64,000 nucleotides of DNA. Source: Micromussa lordhowensis. Taxonomy: Eukaryota; Cnidaria; Anthozoa; Scleractinia; Lobophylliidae. Location of the stretch: positions 7,191,217-7,255,216 of the forward strand of contig OZ026595.1 of assembly GCA_964020085.1 (NCBI GenBank), written 5' to 3'. The notes beneath the pieces are model-generated. The model did no database searches. It saw only the letters and a program-made list of their open reading frames with translations, and had not been told where the DNA came from. Within the stretch, counting starts at the first letter, position 1. Each line of letters begins with the position of its first letter. A program made the position numbers and the translations under genes. This document shows, one piece after another, positions 10,674 to 23,263 of the stretch.

Positions 10674-13025
10674 GGCTGGTTAGCATAGTGCGATATTTCG
10701 CGCAGCTCCGAAACTTTGCATGTGGACCCGGACCGACCCCAGGAGTGCTTTGGTGCCATTAGTTTGCCAAGTTGCGACACGCGTCAAGCTCGGCTAACTA
10801 GTCAGCCAGCCGGCCACGCCTGGGGATCTGCCGGGCTGGTTAGCATAGTGCGAGATTTCGCGCAGCTCCGATACTTCGCATTTGGACCCGGACCGACCCT
10901 GGGAGTTCTTTGGTGGTATTAGTTTGCAAAGTTGCGACGCGCGAAAAGTTCGCCTAATTAGCAAACGGGCTGGTTAGCATAGTGCGAGATTTCGCGCAGC
11001 TCCGAAACTTTGCATGTGGACCTGGACCGACCTTAGGAGTGCTTTGGTGCCATTAGTTTGCCAAGTTGCGACACGCGTCAAGCTCGGCTAACTAGTCAGC
11101 CAGCCGGCCACGCCTGGGGATCTGCCGGGCTGGTTAGCATAGTGCGAGATTTCGCGCAGCTCCGATACTTCGCATTTGGACCCGGACCGACCCCGGGAGT
11201 GCTTTGGTGGTATTAGTTTGCAAAGTTGCGACGCACGCAAAGTTCGCCTAATTAGCAAACGGGCTGGTTAGCATAGTGCGAGATTTCGCGCAGCTCCGAA
11301 ACTTTGCATGTGGACCCGGACCGACCCCAGGAGTGCTTTGGTGCCATTAGTTTGCCAAGTTGCGACACACGTCAAGCTCGGCTAACTAGTCAGCCAGCCG
11401 GCCACGCCTGGGGATCTGCCGGGCTGGTTAGCATAGTGCGAGATTTCGCGCAGCTCCGATACTTCGCATTTGGACCCGGACCGACCCCGGGAGTGCTTTG
11501 GTGGTATTAGTATGCAAAGTTGCGACGCGCGCAAAGTTCGCCTAATTAGCAAACGGGCTGGTTAGCATAGTGCGAGATTTCGCGCAGCCCCGAAACTTTG
11601 CATGTGGACCCGGACCGACCCCAGGAGTGCTTTGGTGCCATTAGTTTGCCAAGTTGCGACACGCGTCAAGCTCGGCTAACTAGTCAGCCAGCCGGCCACG
11701 CCTGGGGATCTGCCGGGCTGGTTAGCATAGTGCGAGATTTCACGCAGCTCCGATACTTCGCATTTGGACCCGGACCGACCCCGGGAGTGCTTTGGTGGTA
11801 TTAGTTTGCAAAGTTGCGACGCGCGCAAAGTTCGCCTAATTAGCAAACGGGCTGGTTAGCATAGTGCGAGATTTCGCGCAGCTCCGAAACTTTGCATGTG
11901 GACCCGGACCGACCCCAGGAGTGCTTTGGTGCCATTAGTTTGCCAAGTTGCGACACGCGTCAAGCTGGGCTAACTAGTCAGCCAGCCGGCCACGCCTGGG
12001 GATCTGCCGGGCTGGTTAGCATAGTGCGAGATTTCGCGCAGCTCCGATACTTCGCATTTGGACCCGGACCGACCCCGGGAGTGCTTTGGTGGTATTAGTT
12101 TGCAAAGTTGCGACGCGCGCAAAGTTCGCCTAATTAGCAAACGGGCTGGTTAGCATAGTGCGAGATTTCGCGCAGCTCCGAAACTTTGCATGTGGACCCG
12201 GACCGACCCCAGGAGTGCTTTGGTGCCATTAGTTTGCCAAGTTGCGACACGCGTCAAGCTCGGCTAACTAGTCAGCCAGCCGGCCACGCCTGGGGATCTG
12301 CCGGGCTGGTTAGCATAGTGCGAGATTTCGCGCAGCTCCGATACTTCGCATTTGGACCCGGACCGACCCCGGGAGTGCTTTGGTGGTATTAGTTTGCAAA
12401 GTTGCGACGCGCGCAAAGTTCGCCTAATTAGCAAACGGGCTGGTTAGCATAGTGCGAGATTTCGCGCAGCTCCGAAACTTTGCATGTGGACCCGGACCGA
12501 CCCCAGGAGTGCTTTGGTGCCATTAGTTTGCCAAGTTGCGACACGCGTCAAGCTCGGCTAACTAGTCAGCCAGCCGGCCACGCCTGGGGATCTGCCGGGC
12601 TGGTTAGCATAGTGCGAGATTTCGCGCAGCTCCGATACTTCGCATTTGGACCCGGACCGACCCTGGGAGTGCTTTGGTGGTATTAGTTTGCAAAGTTGCG
12701 ACACGCGCAAAGTTCGCCTAATTAGCAAACGGGCTGGTTAGCATAGTGCGAGATTTCGCGCAGCTCCGAAACTTTGCATGTGGACCCGGACCGACCCCAG
12801 GAGTGCTTTGGTGCCATTAGTTTGCCAAGTTGCGACACGCGTCAAGCTCGGCTAACTAGTCAGCCAGCCGGCCACGCCTGGGGATCTGCCGGGCTGGTTA
12901 GCATAGTGCGAGATTTCGCGCAGCTCCGATACTTCGCATTTGGACCCGGACCGACCCCGGGAGTGCTTTGGTGGTATTAGTTTGCAAAGTTGCGACGCGC
13001 GCAAAGTTCGCCTAATTAGCAAACG
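10674..13025 (+). repeat. 8-unit derivative of the 2955-bp HOR (2352 bp)
   Basis: Follows the u1-u10 order but lacks 603 bp, which is exactly two units plus the 15-bp insertion. The missing material is explained by one hybrid unit at 11556-11849, where u4 is joined to u6. All other marks (gagttcttt, acctta, gcacacgtc, caagctgggc, gcgacacgcgc) are retained in order. Confidence 0.9.
11556..11849 (+). repeat. Chimeric monomer u4/u6 from a 603-bp deletion
   Basis: The 5' part has gcagccccgaaac (near 11585) and gtggaccc, marks of u4. The 3' part has tttcacgcag (near 11749) and cccgggag, marks of u6. The 15-bp insertion and cctaggg of u5 are missing. An unequal exchange between u4 and u6, two units apart, with its breakpoint between about 11,610 and 11,740, produces exactly this unit. 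Confidence 0.9.
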
Positions 13026-15098
13026 GGCTGGTTAGCATAGTGCGATATTTCGCGCAGCTCCGAAACTTTGCATGTGGACCCGGACCGACCCCAGGAGTGC
13101 TTTGGTGCCATTAGTTTGCCAAGTTGCGACACGCGTCAAGCTCGGCTAACTAGTCAGCCAGCCGGCCACGCCTGGGGATCTGCCGGGCTGGTTAGCATAG
13201 TGCGAGATTTCGCGCAGCTCCGATACTTCGCATTTGGACCCAGACCGACCCTGGGAGTTCTTTGGTGGTATTAGTTTGCAAAGTTGCGACGCGCGAAAAG
13301 TTCGCCTAATTAGCAAACGGGCTGGTTAGCATAGTGCGAGATTTCGCGCAGCTCCGAAACTTTGCATGTGGACCTGGACCGACCTTAGGAGTGCTTTGGT
13401 GCCATTAGTTTGCCAAGTTGCGACACGCGTCAAGCTCGGCTAACTAGTCAGCCAGCCGGCCACGCCTGGGGATCTGCCGGGCTGGTTAGCATAGTGCGAG
13501 ATTTCGCGCAGCTCCGATACTTCGCATTTGGACCCGGACCGACCCCGGGAGTGCTTTGGTGGTATTAGTTTGCAAAGTTGCGACGCACGCAAAGTTCGCC
13601 TAATTAGCAAACGGGCTGGTTAGCATAGTGCGAGATTTCGCGCAGCTCCGAAACTTTGCATGTGGACCCGGACCGACCCCAGGAGTGCTTTGGTGCCATT
13701 AGTTTGCCAAGTTGCGACACACGTCAAGCTCGGCTAACTAGTCAGCCAGCCGGCCACGCCTGGGGATCTGCCGGGCTGGTTAGCATAGTGCGAGATTTCG
13801 CGCAGCTCCGATACTTCGCATTTGGACCCGGACCGACCCCGGGAGTGCTTTGGTGGTATTAGTATGCAAAGTTGCGACGCGCGCAAAGTTCGCCTAATTA
13901 GCAAACGGGCTGGTTAGCATAGTGCGAGATTTCGCGCAGCCCCGAAACTTTGCATGTGGACCCGGACCGACCCCAGGAGTGCTTTGGTGCCATTAGTTTG
14001 CCAAGTTGCGACACGCGTCAAGCTCGGCTAACTAGTCAGCCAGCCGGCCACGCCTGGGGATCTGCCGGGCTGGTTAGCATAGTGCGAGATTTCGCGCAGC
14101 TCCGATACTTCGCATTTGGACCCGGACCGACCCCGAGAGTGCTTTGGTGGTATTAGTTTGCAAAGTTGCGACGCGCGCAAAGTTCGCCTAATTAGCAAAC
14201 GGGCTGGTTAGCATAGTGCGAGATTTCGCGCAGCTCCGAAACTTTGCATGTGGACCCGGACCGACCCCAGGAGTGCTTTGGTGCCATTAGTTTGCCAATT
14301 AGTTTGCCATTAGTTTGCGACACGCGTCAAGCTCGGCTAACTAGTCAGCCAGCCGGCCACGCCTAGGGATCTGCCGGGCTGGTTAGCATAGTGCGAGCTT
14401 TCGCGCAGCTCCGATACTTCGCATTTGGACCCGGACCGACCCCGGGAGTGCTTTGGTGGTATTAGTTTGCAAAGTTGCGACGCGCGCAAAGTTCGCCTAA
14501 TTAGCAAATGGGCTGGTTAGCCTAGTGCGAGATTTCGCGCAGCTCCAAAACTTTGCATGTGAACCCGGACCGACCCCAGGAGTGCTTTGGTGCCATTAGT
14601 TTGCCAAGTTGCGACACGCGTCAAGCTCGGCTAACTAGTCAGCCAGCCGGCCACGCCTGGGGATCTGCCGGGCTGGTTAGCATAGTGCGAGATTTCACGC
14701 AGCTCCGATACTTCGCATTTGGACCCGGACCGACCCCGGGAGTGCTTTGGTGGTATTAGTTTGCAAAGTTGCGACGCGCGCAAAGTTCGCCTAATTAGCA
14801 AACGGGCTGGTTAGCATAGTGCGAGATTTCGCGCAGCTCCGAAACTTTGCATGTGGACCCGGACCGACCCCAGGAGTGCTTTGGTGCCATTAGTTTGCCA
14901 AGTTGCGACACGCGTCAAGCTGGGCTAACTAGTCAGCCAGCCGGCCACGCCTGGGGATCTGCCGGGCTGGTTAGCATAGTGCGAGATTTCGCGCAGCTCC
15001 GATACTTCGCATTTGGACCCGGACCGACCCCGGGAGTGCTTTGGTGGTATTAGTTTGCAAAGTTGCGACGCGCGCAAAGTTCGCCCAATTAGCAAACA
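13026..15098 (+). repeat. 2955-bp HOR, locus 1 copy 3 (truncated, u1-u7)
   Basis: Units u1 to u7 of the 10-unit order, including the second 15-bp insertion unit. After the caagctgggc unit the order departs into the 4-unit HOR instead of u8-u10. A private change, acccagacc, lies near 13240. Confidence 0.88.
14286..14318 (+). repeat. 15-bp insertion: triplicated attagtttgc (copy 2)
   Basis: Identical arrangement to 8979-9011, with copies at 14286, 14298 and 14309. It is in the same HOR position (u5). Confidence 0.95.
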
Positions 15099-16862
15099 GG
15101 CTGGTTGGCATAGTGCGAGATTTCGCGCAGCTCCGAAACTTTGCATGTGGACCCGGACCGACCCCAGGAGTGCTTTGGTGCCATTAGTTTGCCAAGTTGC
15201 GACACGCGTCAACCTCGGCTAACTAGTCAGCCAGCCGGCCAGGCCTGGGGATCTGCCGGGCTGGTTAGCATAGTGCAAGATTTCGCGCAGCTCCGATACT
15301 TCGCATTTGGACCCGGACCGACCCCGGGAGTGCTTTGGTGGTATTAGTTTGCAAAGTTGCGACGCGCGCAAAGTTCGCCTAATTAGCAAACGGGCTGGTT
15401 AACATAGTGCGAGATTTCGCGCAGCTCCGAAACTTTGCATGTGGACCCGGACCGACCCCAGGAGTGCTTTCGTGCCATTAGTTGTCCAAGTTGCGACACA
15501 CGTCAAGCTCGGCTAACTAGTCAGCCAGCCGGCCACGCCTGGGGATCTGCCGGGCTGGTTAGCATAGTGCGAGATTTCGCGCAGCTCCGATACTTCGCAT
15601 TTGGACCCGGACCGACCCCGGGAGTGCTTTGGTGGTATTAGTTTGCAAAGTTGCGACGCGCGCAAAGTTCGCCTAATTAGCAAACGGGCTGGTTAGCCTA
15701 GTGCGAGATTTCGCGCAGCTCCAAAACTTTGCATGTGAACCCGGACCGACCCCAGGAGTGCTTTGGTGCCATTAGTTTGCCAAGTTGCGACACGCGTCAA
15801 GCTCGGCTAACTAGTCAGCCAGCCGGCCACGCCTGGGGATCTGCCGGGCTGGTTAGCATAGTGCGAGATTTCACGCAGCTCCGATACTTCGCATTTGGAC
15901 CCGGACCGACCCCGGGAGTGCTTTGGTGGTATTAGTTTGCAAAGTTGCGACGCGCGCAAAGTTCGCCTAATTAGCAAACGGGCTGGTTAGCATAGTGCGA
16001 GATTTCGCGCAGCTCCGAAACTTTGCATGTGGACCCGGACCGACCCCAGGAGTGCTTTGGTGCCATTAGTTTGCCAAGTTGCGACACGCGTCAAGCTGGG
16101 CTAACTAGTCAGCCAGCCGGCCACGCCTGGGGATCTGCCGGGCTGGTTAGCATACTGCGAGATTTCGCGCAGCTCCGATACTTCGCATTTGGACCCGGAC
16201 CGACCCCGGGAGTGCTTTGGTGGTATTAGTTTGCAAAGTTGCGACGCGCGCAAAGTTCGCCCAATTAGCAAACAGGCTGGTTGGCATAGTGCGAGATTTC
16301 GCGCAGCTCCGAAACTTTGCATGTGGACCCGGACCGACCCCAGGAGTGCTTTGGTGCCATTAGTTTGCCAAGTTGCGACACGCGTCAAGCTCGGCTAAGT
16401 AGTCAGCCAGCCGGCCAGGCCTGGGGATCTGCCGGGCTGGTTAGCATAGTGCAAGATTTCGCGCAGCTCCGATACTTCGCATTTGGACCCGGACCGACCC
16501 CGGGAGTGCTTTGGTGGTATTAGTTTGCAAAGTTGCGACGCGCGCAAAGTTCGCCTAATTAGCAAACGGGCTGGTTAACATAGTGCGAGATTTCGCGCAG
16601 CTCCGAAACTTTGCATGTGGACCCGGACCGACCCCAGGAGTGCTTTCGTGCCATTAGTTGTCCAAGTTGCGACACGCGTCAAGTTCGGCTAACTAGTCAG
16701 CCAGCCGGCCACGCCTGGGGATCTGCCGGGCTGGTTAGCATAGTGCGAGATTTCGCGCAGCTCCGATACTTCGCATTTGGACCCGGACCGACCCCGGGAG
16801 TGCTTTGGTGGTATTAGTTTGCAAAGTTGCGACGCGCGCAAAGTTCGCCTAATTAGCAAACG
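14511..16862 (+). repeat. 4-unit HOR (1176 bp), locus 1, two tandem copies
   Basis: Copies at 14511-15686 and 15687-16862. Order: gctccaaaac/gtgaacccgg with tttcacgcag; caagctgggc followed by cgcccaattagcaaacagg and ggttggcat; gccaggcctg with gtgcaagat; gctttcgtgcc with agttgtccaag and ggttaacatag just upstream. The marks gcaaacagg, gccaggcctg and agttgtccaag recur precisely 1176 bp apart. The copies differ at a few sites (caacctcgg and acacacgtc in copy 1; catactgcg, taagtagtc and aagttcggc in copy 2). Confidence 0.9.
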
Positions 16863-17450
16863 GGCTGGTTAGCATAGTGCGAGATTTCGCGCAGCTCCGA
16901 AACTTTGCATGTGGACCCGGACCGACCCCAGGAGTGCTTTGGTGCCATTAGTTTGCCAAGTTGCGACACGCGTCAAGCTCGGCTAACTAGTCAGCCAGCC
17001 GGCCACGCCTGGGGATCTGCCGGGCTGGTTAGCATAGTGCGAGATTTCGCGCAGCTCCGATACTTCGCATTTGGACCCGGACCGACCCCGGGAGTGCTTT
17101 GGTGGTATTAGTTTGCAAAGTTGCCACGCGCGCAAAGTTCGCCTAATTAGCAAACGGGCTGGTTAGCATAGTGCGAGATTTCGCGCAGCTCCGAAACTTT
17201 GCATGTGGACCCGGACCGACCCCAGGAGTGCTTTGGTGCCATTAGTTTGCCAAGTTGCGACACGCGTCAAGCTCGGCTAACTAGTCAGCCAGCCGGCCAC
17301 GCCTGGGGATCTGCCGGGCTGGTTAGCATAGTGCGAGATTTCGCGCAGCTCCGATACTTCGCATTTGGACCCGGACCGACCCCAGGAGTGCTTTGGTGGT
17401 ATTAGTTTGCAAAGTTGCGACGCGCGCAAAGTTCGCCTAATTAGCAAACG

Positions 17451-20390
17451 GGCTGGTTAGCATAGTGCGAGATTTCGCGCAGCTCCAAAACTTTGCATGT
17501 GGACCCGGACCGACCCCAGGAGTGCTTTGGTGCCATTAGTTTGCCAAGTTGCGACACGCGTCAAGCTCGGCTAACTAGTCAGCAAGCCGGCCACGCCTGG
17601 GGATCTGCCGGGCTGGTTAACATAGTGCGAGATTTCGCGCAGCTCCGATACTTCGCATTTGGACCCGGACCGACCCCGGGAGTGCTTTGGTGGTATTAGT
17701 TTGCAAAGTTGCGACGCACGCAAAGTTCGCCCAATTAGCAAACGGGCTGGTTAGCATAGTGCGAGATTTCACGCAGCTCCGAAACTTTGCATGTGGACCC
17801 GGACCGACCCCAGGAGTGCTTTGGTGCCATTAGTTTGCCAAGTTGCGACACGCGTCAAGCTCGGCTAACTAGGGAGCCAGCCGGCCACGCCTGGGGATCT
17901 GCCGGGCTGGTTAGCATAGTGCGAGATTTCGTGCAGCTCCGATACTTCGCATTTGGACCCGGACTTACCCCGGGAGTGCTTTGGTGGTATTAGTTTGCAA
18001 AGTTGCGACGCGCGCAAAGTTCGCCTAATTAGCAAACGGGCTGGTTAGCATAGTGCGAGATTTCGCGCAGCTCCGAAACTTTGCATGTGGACCCGGACCG
18101 ACCCCAGGAGTGCTTTGGTGCCATTAGTTTGCCAAGTTGCGACACGCGTCAAGCTCGGCTAACTAGTCAGCCAGCCGGCCACGCCTGGGGATCTGCCGGG
18201 CTGGTTAGCATAGTGCGAGATTTCGCGCAGCTCCGATACTTCGCATTTGGACCCGGACCGACCCTGGGAGTGCTTTGGTGGTATTAGTTTGCAAAGTTGC
18301 GACGCGCGCAAAGTTCGCCTAATTAGCAAACGGGCTGGTTAGCATAGTGCGAGATTTCGCGCAGCTCCGAAACTTTGAATGTGGACCCGGACCGACCCCA
18401 GGAGTGCTTTTGTGCCATTAGTTTGCCAAGTTGCGTCACGCGTCAAGCTCGGCTAACTAGTCAGCCAGCCGGCCACGCCTGGGGATCTGCCGGGGCTGGT
18501 TAGCATAGTGCGAGATTTCGCGCAGCTCCGATACTTCGCATTTGGACCCGACCGACCCCGGGAGTGCTTTGGTGGTATTAGTTTGCAAAGTTGCGACGCG
18601 CGCAAAGTTTGCCTAATTAGCAAACGGCTGGTTAGCATAGTGCGAGATTCGCGCAGCTCCGAAACTTTGCATGTGGACCCGGACCGACCCCAGGAGTGCT
18701 TTGGTGCCATTAGTTTGCCAAGTTGCGACACGCGTCAAGCTCGGCTAACTAGTCAGCCAGCCGGCCACGCCTGGGGATCTGCCGGGCTGGTTAGCATAGT
18801 GCGAGATTTCGCGCAGCTCCGATACTTCGCATTTGGACCCGGACCGACCCCGGGAGTGTGCTTTGGTGGTATTAGTTTGCAAAGTTGCGACGCGCGCAAA
18901 GTTCGCCTAATTAGCAAACGGGCTGGTCAGCATAGTGCGAGATTTCGCGCAGCTCCGAAACTTTGCATGTGGACCCGGACCGACCCCAGGAGTGCTTTGG
19001 TGCCATTAGTTTGCCAAGTTGCGACACGCGTCAAGCTCGGCTAACTAGTCAGCCAGCCGGCCACGCCTGGGGATCTGCCGGGCTGGTTAGCATAGTGCGA
19101 GATTTCGCGCAGCTCCGATACTTCGCATTTGAACCCGGACCGACCCCGGGAGTGCTTTGGTGGTATTAGTATGCAAAGTTGCGACGCGCGCAAAGTTCGC
19201 CTAATTAGCAAACGGGCTGGTTAGCATAGTGCGAGATTTCGCGCAGCCCCGAAACTTTGCATGTGGACCCGGACCGACCCCAGGAGTGCTTTGGTGCCAT
19301 TAGTTTGCCAAGTTGCGACACGCGTCAAGCTCGGCTAACTAGTCAGCCAGCCGGCCACGCCTGGGGATCTGCCGGGCTGGTTAGCATAGTGCGAGATTTT
19401 GCGCAGCTCCGATACTTCGCATTTGGACCCGAACCGACCCCGAGAGTGCTTTGGTGGTATTAGTTTGCAAAGTTGCGACGCGCGCAAAGTTCGCCTAATT
19501 AGCAAACGGGCTGGTTAGCATAGTGCGAGATTTCGCGCAGCTCCGAAACTTTGCATGTGGACCTGGACCGACCCCAGGAGTGCTTTGGTGCCATTAGTTT
19601 GCCAAGTTGCGACACGCGTCAAGCTCGGCTAACTAGTCAGCCAGCCGGCCACACCTAGGGATCTGCCGGGCTGGTTAGCATAGTGCGAGATTTCGCGCAG
19701 CTCCGATACTTCGCATTTGGACCCGGACCGACCCCGGGAGTGCTTTGGTGGTATTAGTTTGCAAAGTTGCGACGCGCGCAAAGTTCGCCTAATTAGCAAA
19801 CGGGCTGGTTAGCCTAGTGCGAGATTTCGCGCAGCTCCAAAACTTTGCATGTGAACCCGGACCGACCCCAGGAGTGCTTTGATGCCATTAGTTTGCCAAG
19901 TTGCGACACGCGTCAAGCTCGGCTAACTAGTCAGCCAGCCGGCCACGCCTGGGGATCTGCCGGGCTGGTTAGCATAGTGCTAGATTTCGCGCAGCTCCGA
20001 TACTTCGCATTTGGACCCGGACCGACCCCGGTAGTGCTTTGGTGGTATTAGTTTGCAAAGTTGCGACGCGCGCAAAGTTCGCCTAATTAGCAAACGGGCT
20101 GGTTAGCATAGTGCGAGATTTCGCGCAGCTCCGAAACTTTGCATGTGGACCCGGACCGACCCCAGGAGTGCTTTGGTGCCATTAGTTTGCCAAGTTGCGA
20201 CACGCGTCAAGCTGGGCTAACTAGTCAGCCAGCCGGCCACGCCTGGGGATCTGCCGTGCTGGTTAGCATAGTGCGAAATTTCGCGCAGCTCCGATACTTC
20301 GCATTTGGACCCGGACCGACCCCGGGAGTGCTTTGGTGGTATTAGTTTGCAAAGTTGAGACGCGCGCAAAGTTCGCCCAATTAGCAAACG
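17451..20390 (+). repeat. 10-unit block M, copy 2
   Basis: Same ten-unit order of diagnostic variants as 4191-7130, displaced by 13,260 bp (45 periods plus two 15-bp insertions lying between). It contains the anomalous indel cluster at 18490-18860. Its rare variants (ggacttacccc, gtgctagat, cccggtag) match copies 1 and 3. Confidence 0.9.
18490..18860 (+). other. Cluster of compensating small indels
   Basis: Within about 370 bp there are five length changes: an extra g at 18492-18495 (cggggctgg), a lost g at about 18550 (acccgaccg), a lost g at about 18626 (aaacggctg), a lost t at about 18648 (gagattcg) and an extra gt at about 18857 (gggagtgtgc). Their sum is exactly zero. Two private substitutions lie just upstream (tttgaatg at 18378 and ttgcgtcac at 18436). 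The rest of the 64 kb holds only two other 1-bp indels, and the duplicate copy 15,611 bp away has none of these. The pattern resembles a poorly polished long-read consensus more than biology. It also creates a spurious 178-codon open frame at 18508-19044. Confidence 0.85.
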
Positions 20391-21566
20391 GGCTGGTTGG
20401 CATAGTGCGAGATTTCGCGCAGCTCCGAAACTTTGCATGTGGACCCGGACCGACCCCAGGAGTGCTTTGGTGCCATTAGTTTGCCAAGTTGCGACACGCG
20501 TCAAGCTCGGCTAACTAGTCAGCCAGCCGGCCACGCCTGGGGATCTGCCGGGCTGGTTAGCATAGTGCGAGATTTCGCGCAGCTCCGATACTTCGCATTT
20601 GGACCCGGACCGACCCCGGGAGTGCTTTGGTGGTATTAGTTTGCAAAGTTGCGACGCGCGCAAAGTTCGCCTAATTAGCAAACGGGCTGGTTAGCATAGT
20701 GCGAGATTTCGCGCAGCTCCAAAACTTTGCATGTGGACCCGGACCGACCCCAGGAGTGCTTTGGTGCCATTAGTTTGCCAAGTTGCGACACGCGTCAAGC
20801 TCGGCTAACTAGTCAGCCAGCCGGCCACGCCTGGGGATCTGCCGGGCTGGTTAGCATAGTGCGAGATTTCGCGCAGCTCCGATACTTCGCATTTGGACCC
20901 GGACCGACCCCGGGAGTGCTTTGGTGGTATTAGTTTGCAAAGTTGCGACGCACGCAAAGTTCGCCTAATTAGCAAACGGGCTGGTTAGCATAGTGCGAGA
21001 TTTCACGCAGCTCCGAAACTTTGCATGTGGACCCGGACCGACCCCAGGAGTGCTTTGGTGCCATTAGTTTGCCAAGTTGCGACACGCGTCAAGCTCGGCT
21101 AACTAGGGAGCCAGCCGGCCACGCCTGGGGATCTGCCGGGCTGGTTAGCATAGTGCGAGATTTCGTGCAGCTCCGATACTTCGCATTTGGACCCGGACCG
21201 ACCCCGGGAGTGCTTTGGTGGTATTAGTTTGCAAAGTTGCGACGCGCGCAAAGTTCGCCTAATTAGCAAACGGGCTGGTTAGCATAGTGCGAGATTTCGC
21301 GCAGCTCCGAAACTTTGCATGTGGACCCGGACCGACCCCAGGAGTGCTTTTGTGCCATTAGTTTGCCAAGTTGCGACACGCGTCAAGCTCGGCTAACTAG
21401 TCAGCCAGCCGGCCACGCCTGGGGATCTGCCGGGCTGGTTAGCATAGTGCGAGATTTCGCGCAGCTCCGATACTTCGCATTTGGACCCGGACCGACCCCG
21501 GGAGTGCTTTGGTGGTATTAGTTTGCAAAGTTGCGACGCGCGCAAAGTTTGCCTAATTAGCAAACG

Positions 21567-22742
21567 GGCTGGTTAGCATAGTGCGAGATTTCGCGCAGCT
21601 CCGAAACTTTGCATGTGGACCCGGACCGACCCCAGGAGTGCTTTGGTGCCATTAGTTTGCCAAGTTGCGACACGCGTCAAGCTCGGCTAACTAGTCAGCC
21701 AGCCGGCCACGCCTGGGGATCTGCCGGGCTGGTTAGCATAGTGCGAGATTTCGCGCAGCTCAGATACTTCGCATTTGGACCCGGACCGACCCCGAGAGTG
21801 CTTTGGTGGTATTAGTTTGCAAAGTTGCGACGCGCGCAAAGTTCGCCTAATTAGCAAACGGGCTGGTTAGCATAGTGCGAGATTTCGCGCAGCTCCGAAA
21901 CTTTGCATGTGGACCCGGACCGACCCCAGGAGTGCTTTGGTGCCATTAGTTTGCCAAGTTGCGACACGCGTCAAGCTCGGCTAACTAGTCAGCCAGCCGG
22001 CCACGCCTAGGGATCTGCCGGGCTCGTTAGCATAGTGCGAGCTTTCGCGCAGCTCCGATACTTCGCATTTGGACCCGGACCGACCCCGGGAGTGCTTTGG
22101 TGGTATTAGTTTGCAAAGTTGCGACGCGCGCAAAGTTCGCCTAATTAGCAAACGGGCTGGTTAGCATAGTGCGAGATTTCGCGCAGCTCCGAAACTTTGC
22201 ATGTGGACCCGGACCGACCCCAGGAGTGCTTTGGTGCCATTAGTTTGCCAAGTTGCGACACGCGTCAAGCTGGGCTAACTAGTCAGCCAGCCGGCCACGC
22301 CTGGGGATCTGCCGGGCTGGTTAGCATAGTGCGAGATTTCGCGCAGCTCCGATACTTCGCATTTGGACCCGGACCGACCCCGAGAGTGCTTTGGTGGTAT
22401 TAGTTTGCAAAGTTGCGACGCGCGCAAAGTTCGCCTAATTAGCAAACGGGCTGGTTAGCATAGTGCGAGATTTCGCGCAGCTCCGAAACTTTGCATGTGG
22501 ACCCGGACCGACCCCAGGAGTGCTTTGGTGCCATTAGTTTGCCAAGTTGCGACACGCGTCAAGCTCGGCTAACTAGTCAGCCAGCCGGCCACGCCTAGGG
22601 ATCTTCCGGGCTGGTTAGCATAGTGCGAGATTTCGCGCAGCTCCGATACTTCGCATTTGGACCCGGACCGACCCCGGGAGTGCTTTGGTGGTATTAGTTT
22701 GCAAAGTTGCGACGCGCGCAAAGTTCGCCTAATTAGCAAACG
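21567..22742 (+). repeat. 2-unit doublet (588 bp), two copies
   Basis: Units alternate between a cccgagag type (21567-21860, 22155-22448) and a cctaggg type (21861-22154, 22449-22742). The second cccgagag unit also carries caagctgggc in its A half, a mark that belongs to a different unit class elsewhere, so it is a recombinant. Private changes include ggctcgttag near 22022 and gatcttccgg near 22602. Confidence 0.75.
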
Positions 22743-23036
22743 GGCTGGTTAGCATAGTGCGAGATTTCGCGCAGCTCCAAAACTTTGCATGTGAACCCGG
22801 ACCGACCCCAGGAGTGCTTTGGTGCCATTAGTTTGCCAAGTTGCGACACGCGTCAAGCTGGGCTAACTAGTCAGCCAGCCGGCCACGCCTGGGGATCTGC
22901 CGGGCTGGTTAGCATAGTGCGAGATTTCGCGCAGCTCCGATACTTCGCATTTGGACCCGGACCGACCCCGGGAGTGCTTTGGTGGTATTAGTTTGCAAAG
23001 TTGCGACGCGCGCAAAGTTCGCCTAATTAGCAAACG
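22743..23036 (+). repeat. Chimeric monomer carrying u6 and u7 marks
   Basis: The A half has gctccaaaac and gtgaacccgg (u6) together with caagctgggc (u7), which occur in successive units everywhere else. An exchange between neighbouring units, with its breakpoint between about 22,800 and 22,858, would fuse them and delete one period. Confidence 0.8.
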
Positions 23037-23263
23037 GGCTGGTTAGCATAGTGCGAGATTTCGCGCAGCTCCGAAACTTTGCATGTGGACCCGGACCGAC
23101 CCCAGGAGTGCTTTGGTGCCATTAGTTTGCCAAGTTGCGACACGCGTCAAGCTCGGCTAACTAGTCAGCCAGCCGGCCACGCCTGGGGATCTGCCGGGCT
23201 GGTTAGCATAGTGCGAGATTTCCCGCAGCTCCGATACTTCGCATTTGGACCCGGACCGACCCC

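Larger units (their letters stand above)
11850..20684 (+). repeat. Large segmental duplication, copy 1 (about 8.8 kb)
   Basis: Thirty units whose order of diagnostic variants, including rare ones, is reproduced 15,611 bp downstream (27461-36295). Shared rare marks include caacctcgg (near 15211), catactgcg (16152), ttgccacgcg (17122), agcaagccgg (17582) and ggacttacccc (17963). The 15,611-bp displacement equals 53 periods plus 29 bp, which is accounted for by two 15-bp insertions and one 1-bp deletion lying between the copies. Reading by eye gives only about one substitution difference per kilobase, apart from the 18.5-kb indel cluster. The left boundary may extend to about 11,740, inside the chimeric unit. 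Confidence 0.9.

Noticed and set aside
18508..19044. 178-codon open frame
   Set aside because: Created by the run of small indels at 18490-18860, which switch the satellite between frames. It is made only of satellite sequence and absent from the duplicate copy at +15,611 bp.
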